Positions 59,021-64,000 of a stretch of 64,000 nucleotides of DNA are shown here, one piece after another; position 1 is the stretch's first letter; every line of letters begins with the position of its first letter. Source of the DNA: Sipunculus nudus. Taxonomy: Eukaryota; Annelida; Sipuncula; Golfingiida; Sipunculidae. The notes under the pieces were generated by a model. The model did not search any database. It worked only from the letters and a program-made list of their open reading frames with translations, and had not been told where the DNA came from. The position numbers and the translations under genes were made by a program. Where the stretch lies: assembly GCA_026874595.1 (NCBI GenBank), contig CM049316.1, forward strand, positions 42,111,695 to 42,175,694, given 5' to 3'.

Positions 59021-59907
59021 TATTTGTATCCGCCAAAACAGAGTTTTGCGGATACTATGTTTTCAGCCCGCCGCCGCGTAGGTGTCCGGAGAACTCCTCC
59101 GTAACCGCTGGGCGGAATTTTACGAAACCCGGGATTATGTTCGGGTCACATGTGAACTGCTGCGCCCGGATTTTGTTTTGACCTCTGACCTTTCCTCTGT
59201 GCTCTGCGTCCGTTTGTGCATCTGTTTCCACACATAAACCCACATATCTCGGGAACCGTTTGACCGATCAGGAAAACTTTTTTGCACAAATGTAGCCCTT
59301 GGAGAGCTTTATGACACAAAAGAAATGGTGGTGCCACCTGCAACCATGTTTGCACAGTGTCCATCTGTTCGTCTGCCTTGGGTTAAAATCACTCATATCT
59401 CTGCAGTGATTTGAGTAATTCACTTGAAATTTGGCATGCGTATACATCCTTTCATGATTTTATTACAGGTGGCGCCACCTACATTCACGTTTACGCTGCA
59501 GACATCCAAGCTTATATCTCGGGAACCATTTGACCGATTGGGCCAAAATTTTGCATGTGTATAGATCTCACATAGCTCTTTATCATACGCAAAACTGGTG
59601 GTGCCACCTGCAACCATTTTCGCACAGTGTCCATCTGTTTGTCTGCCAGGGGCTAAAATCACTCATACATGTAGTGGTTTGACTTATCTGCCTTAAATTT
59701 TGCATATGTATACAACTTGGGCTGCTTTCTGGATTTTGTGGTAGGTGGCGCAACCTACATACACAATTTGGCTGCAGACATCCATGCTAATATGCAACAT
59801 TTCACTCTATTTCCCCTTGCCACTCAATCCATGCGTCACTTCACCCGTTCCATTCTGATTTAGGCAGATACATGTAGTCGCTTGTCGACTACCCATATTC
59901 TAGTTTT
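59021..59907 (-). mobile_element. GGCGCC-rich dispersed element, copy 2 (inverted)
   Basis: Inverse of 6391-7560, with the same ends (TTGTATCCGCCAAAAC and CTACCCATATTCTAGTTT) and GGTGGCGCCACC at 59468. The AGTCGCTTGTCGACTACCCG end also occurs alone at 29103-29130. Confidence 0.7.
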
Positions 59908-60581
59908 CTGTTTTAGTTGGAAATTCTATGACGCTAAAAGATATCATCTCAACAAAATAAAAGAATGAAAAGAAATAATAATAAGAAATCTCAAGGATTC
60001 ACGCAATCATTTGTGAGAACTATATAATATAGGCCCTATACATGTGCAGTATTTATCGATAATAATCATGGCTGAAGAAGGTTAAATATAATGAACACAA
60101 GTTGTCTCGAACTCCGGTTGTGTTGAAGTAAATTCACCAGTCCCTTCGACTTCGATACAACGAGGTTTCACTGTATATATGTATAATGCAGTCACTCTAC
60201 TTGTGGTACTTGCCACTATGGAAGTGCTTATTTCCACTCCCCCTAAAAGTTTAAATAAAAATGCTTATTACCACACCCTATATATAATGGAAAAATTAAA
60301 TATTTGCAAGTTTAGAAATTCTCTTTCATCTGAGCCCTGTTGGATGTATAGAATGTAATAGAAGATGGTTATTTGTCGTACCTGTAATGTCCAACACTGG
60401 TGACCATGGTCTTTTATTACTCTATCATGTATGGGTCCTATGTTTCTTTGTAGTTCTAGTTTTTCAGACAGAGTTCACTTATTTTGACATCACAGTCATG
60501 CCATTGAGTGTTTGGTCCTGTGCATCTGTCTAGGCTTCTTTCGTGCACTAACTGACAACATTAGTGTGGGCATATTGAGAC

Positions 60582-61655
60582 CAGGGTTGGGGCCAGGTAC
60601 ATGTGACAGTACCTAGGTACAGGTACAGGTACTTACTAAAGTATCCAGGTACAGGTACATTTTAAAGATATAAGAACTAATGAAAATTGCATTAAATTCA
60701 TCTAGATGTGCAATAATAAGTTAAAAAAGAATGGCAGAATATATCATTAAAAAGTATTAAATGATCACTCCCTATGTCATCAGGAAAAATACAGGCCTGG
60801 CAAATATTAATGATTGCCTTTGGTAAATGTAATAAATGAACGAAGCTGATAAAGTTTACAAAGTTATTTACACAGAAATATAAAACTTCATAAAATGTCT
60901 ATATTTCAAATCAAGTTTTGAGCTTGGGAGTAATGGTTTAAAGTCTCTGGGAGCACCACACTTTAAAGTAAAGATGCTAAATAGCTTGACTGAAAGGGAA
61001 AATCTTACAATCAATTTTATAGATTAACTTCATGACAGTGATACATACAAAATAAGAAGTAAAAATACACATGTTCATGGCAGAAAGTCACACTGAGGAT
61101 GTTTTGAGTACTTGTATGTAATGTGCGAGCTGGGACGTTTTCTGTAAAATGGAAAGTTCTGCTTTTGTTTGGCTTATGTTGAGTGTTCAGTGATATAATA
61201 CGGTATGTATTTTCTTTTCTTCTACATTTATCCTACACCAATGTTCTTTATACATACTAGACAACAGGTATCTACATGGGGCATAAAAGCAACACTGTCC
61301 ATTTCCTTTGCTCTGTACCCTTTATATCTGATAAAGCCACAATGAACTTCCTGTGTAGAGGCTGGAGGTAGCTGGGCCAGCATGCTACTAGCCCAAGTCC
61401 AGTCAAGTTCAAAGGCTGCAGGGTTGAAAGCTTAGTAATTACCCCAGCCTGGTTTAGGTAACAGCCCTGACAGCTAGGGATGACAGCTTAGTATCTTACT
61501 TGACCAAACCAAATTTGTACCTGGAGTACCTTATACCAGGTACAGGTGTTTTAGTTCAGGTACAGGTACAAGGTACTTCCTACTCATGACAGCCAGGTAC
61601 AGGTACTCTTAATTGTGTACCTAGGTACAGGTACAGGTACCTGGCCCCAACCCAG
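60582..61655. mobile_element. hAT-like non-autonomous transposon
   Basis: 1,074 bp with inverted termini CAGGGTTGGGGCCAGGTAC and CTGGGTTGGGGCCAGGTAC, flanked on both sides by the 8-bp direct repeat ATTGAGAC. GGTACAGGTAC repeats crowd both subterminal regions. The interior has no ORF. Confidence 0.92.
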
Positions 61656-62511
61656 ATTGAGACACAGACTCTATAGACTGGCCCTACTGATGAGGTGCTA
61701 ACCATCCACAGATAAGGACTGAGCCAGGAAGCAAGTGTTGTCAAAATAACCCCCACCTATTCTAGCTAATATATAAACCTATAAAATTATGCAACAAACT
61801 AATTGACAAAATGTATTGCAGAAAAATATACATTTTATTTGTCTTTAAAAATCTGGCCAGAAATTTGAATGGACCTGGTAATTTAACCGCAAGTTTTATT
61901 CTAGCAAATCATATACTAGTATGTTTTTAATTTATGTTTAATACTGGAACAATTTCGCTTTGAAATGCATGTTAATGTAAAAACAGAAACCTTTTTTTAT
62001 GCACAAATGTAAAATTATATAGGCTATATAGATGAACCTATAATGACTCAATATTATTGAGATTGTAATGCACATTTGCTAAAATTCTTTGAACAAAAAA
62101 TACTTCTTATAATTCCCAGAATACTTATGTACTGCACCAGCCTTTATCATGAGGGGGAGTGGAAATAGGGGAGTAGAAATAAGGCCTGCCTTAAACTATT
62201 TAATAGCCATATTGCCTTATTGGATGTACTTATAATATTATATTGTCAGTTTCATTTCACATGTCTTTGTAATCATTATATTTCTTTTTTATTACCAGAC
62301 AATGACATAATGTGGTATTCAAATGGTAGAAATAGAAAAATGTGTTATTAAATGGAATGAAAGAAATTCCCTTATCTGTTTTAAGGTCCTGGCATTCTAT
62401 AAAATTAAAAGATACAAAATAAAGTACAGTTAATATTATAGAACTTAAAATATAATTGGAAATTTGAAAAAATAATCATTTGGAGTATGAATTATTTTGT
62501 ATGTAGGTCAT

Positions 62512-62583
<72 letters not shown>

Positions 62584-62639
62584 AGAGTTACCCTCCGTTG
62601 TAAAGTGCTCTATGGCCTACAGACTAGGTCAGAGCAGTA

Positions 62640-62686
<47 letters not shown>

Positions 62687-64000
62687 TTCATGATTCATGT
62701 TGTCTCACTTAGACTTGGAGAATATCTCTCAAATGTCTTTCCATCAAATTGCAGCCCAAACACAGCATTTTCATATGATGCCATGAAATATTCATCAGTA
62801 ACTGTTCTATTAAGACATCCGGTCATTATTAAATATAAAAATCTACCATTTCAATATGCTTTTATTAGAAAAAATGAAGCATCTTATTGTTCTTGTAACA
62901 TGAATGCAGCTCAGTTATTTTTCCGTAATATGAGTGATTTACAGTAGCTGGAAAGTGAAATGTGGCCACACTTAGTCCTCTGTTACAGGTTTGCATCTGA
63001 TATTTATTTTTCACCTTGACATTATTCCCAAGGCCTCTAAGTCTAACTGTGTTGGTGATTCTCTATTATTGCCCACGTCTTTTGCTATGTTAGCGATAGA
63101 TCTCCAGCATTGCTATTTTCAATTTAGTTAAAAGTTTTGGTTAAATATTAGTCCTAGTTGAGCTGTGTTCGTGAGTACCATACCTTCATGATAAAACCCT
63201 GTTTGTCATATTGCATGCTGCTCTAGGAACAAATTTGTTTCGAGGTAAGTACATGTATATGTTTTTGGCTGTGTTAAATTACTTGGTTTCTGTTCAACCT
63301 CTGGTTTTGAATGTGATTGAATGTTGTCACATTCATAGTTGCAAATCACAGAATGGAACTTCTGTAAGATTTCTTTTAGGTAATTATATTGCCCCAGCAG
63401 TTGAAAGTAAATATGAAGACACAAAAAAATTCATTAAGCAATCATGATAAATACAGGTTTTATAGTCATGACATTTTAAATATGTTTCAGCTCAGTGGTA
63501 TTCTGGTGACACCTGGAATTGGTTTCAGACATGTTATATTGGTAGTGATAGCTGCATAAATCATTGCTGTGCAATGCAAAATATTAGAGTTGCATGACAC
63601 TGTTCCATTTCATTTATACAGGATGGCTTGCTGCAAAAAACATACGCACAGTGGCTAGTTCATACTGAGCTAAATTTAGGGTTTCCTGAATGTTCCAGAA
63701 ACTTATCAATTGAAGGATGCAAAGGAATTAAATGGGGAGGGGGGGGGGGGGGGGGGAGGTCACCATAGTGGAAAGCTCCCAAGTCTGTGTTTGCATTCAC
63801 TTATATGGTCAGTATTCCCAGGTTCATTCGTGCATAACTTATTGTACATTTATGAATTTTCTTAAATGACGTTCCAAAATCCAGATCATGTGCCAGACCC
63901 ACACCGAAAGCTAATTGGTGCTTCATTGGGCCATTCCCCAAATGCCCTGAAAATCTCTTGAAATCATGCCATTCATGATTGCATGACTTGTGTTGTGCAC
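61656..64000. other. Noncoding sequence with microsatellites, no gene recognised
   Basis: TA run (62511-62539) joined to a GA run (62539-62579), a second TA run (62644-62682) and a G run (63739-63756). A strong donor TTTCGAG|GTAAGTA occurs near 63243 but no exon could be confirmed. Confidence 0.45.

Larger units (their letters stand above)
57607..60173. mobile_element. pogo/mariner-like element, host to nested insertions
   Basis: Termini CAGTGTAACCTTGTTGTGTC and, inverted, CAGTGAAACCTCGTTGTATC; flanked by TA. Subterminal TGTGTCGAA repeats. About 2.57 kb as found, but at least two insertions lie inside (57783-58398 and 59021-59907). No transposase ORF is recognised. Confidence 0.75.

Noticed and set aside
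62497-62947. Open frames made of YIYIYI and REREREs
   Set aside because: Translations of TA and GA microsatellites.

Overview
The window is animal nuclear DNA: split genes with GT-AG introns, LTR and non-LTR retroelements, a tRNA-derived SINE, TA-flanked and hAT-type DNA transposons, long AT microsatellites and dense dispersed repeats. The repeat style (units full of GTGACCTTGACC and TAGCTCAGCTGA, a Gmr1-type LTR element) and a miR-2 family cluster point to a lophotrochozoan, most likely a mollusc. That assignment is inference; no species is claimed.

Two host genes are supported. (1) A large minus-strand gene runs from about 44608 down to 9080. It encodes an N-terminal FHA domain, closest by eye to TCF19, followed by a huge acidic, low-complexity, probably nuclear tail, most of it in one 5,022-nt exon. 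At least eight exons join with consistent splice phases, one by a GC-AG intron. Its promoter has two E2F-type sites flanking a TCTCGCGAGA (BANP-type) element. Its introns carry five miR-2 family hairpins on the same strand, four in one intron and one in the next. (2) A compact two-exon sulfiredoxin gene (SRXN1) lies divergently on the plus strand at 46229-47691 with the full GGCHR catalytic motif.

The rest is mostly mobile DNA. At 843-5596 is a young, internally deleted and frameshifted Ty3/Gypsy-type LTR retrotransposon whose integrase lies upstream of reverse transcriptase (Gmr1-type order). The 16.8-38 kb part is intron filled with repeat families, including a hAT-like MITE and a tRNA-derived SINE; a pogo/Tigger-like element with a CENP-B-like helix-turn-helix remnant is at 31869-33094. 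From 50 to 62 kb come a 207-bp tandem duplication, a 5'-truncated LINE, a 2-kb foldback element with about 270-bp palindrome-rich inverted repeats, a nested pogo-like/MITE complex and a hAT-like element with a perfect 8-bp target duplication.

The observations most worth following are the miR-2 cluster hosted by the FHA gene, the minisatellite that has copied the gene's last visible exon-intron junction about ten times, the E2F-BANP-E2F promoter, the foldback element, and a missing base in a G run in the first coding exon that probably reflects an assembly error.
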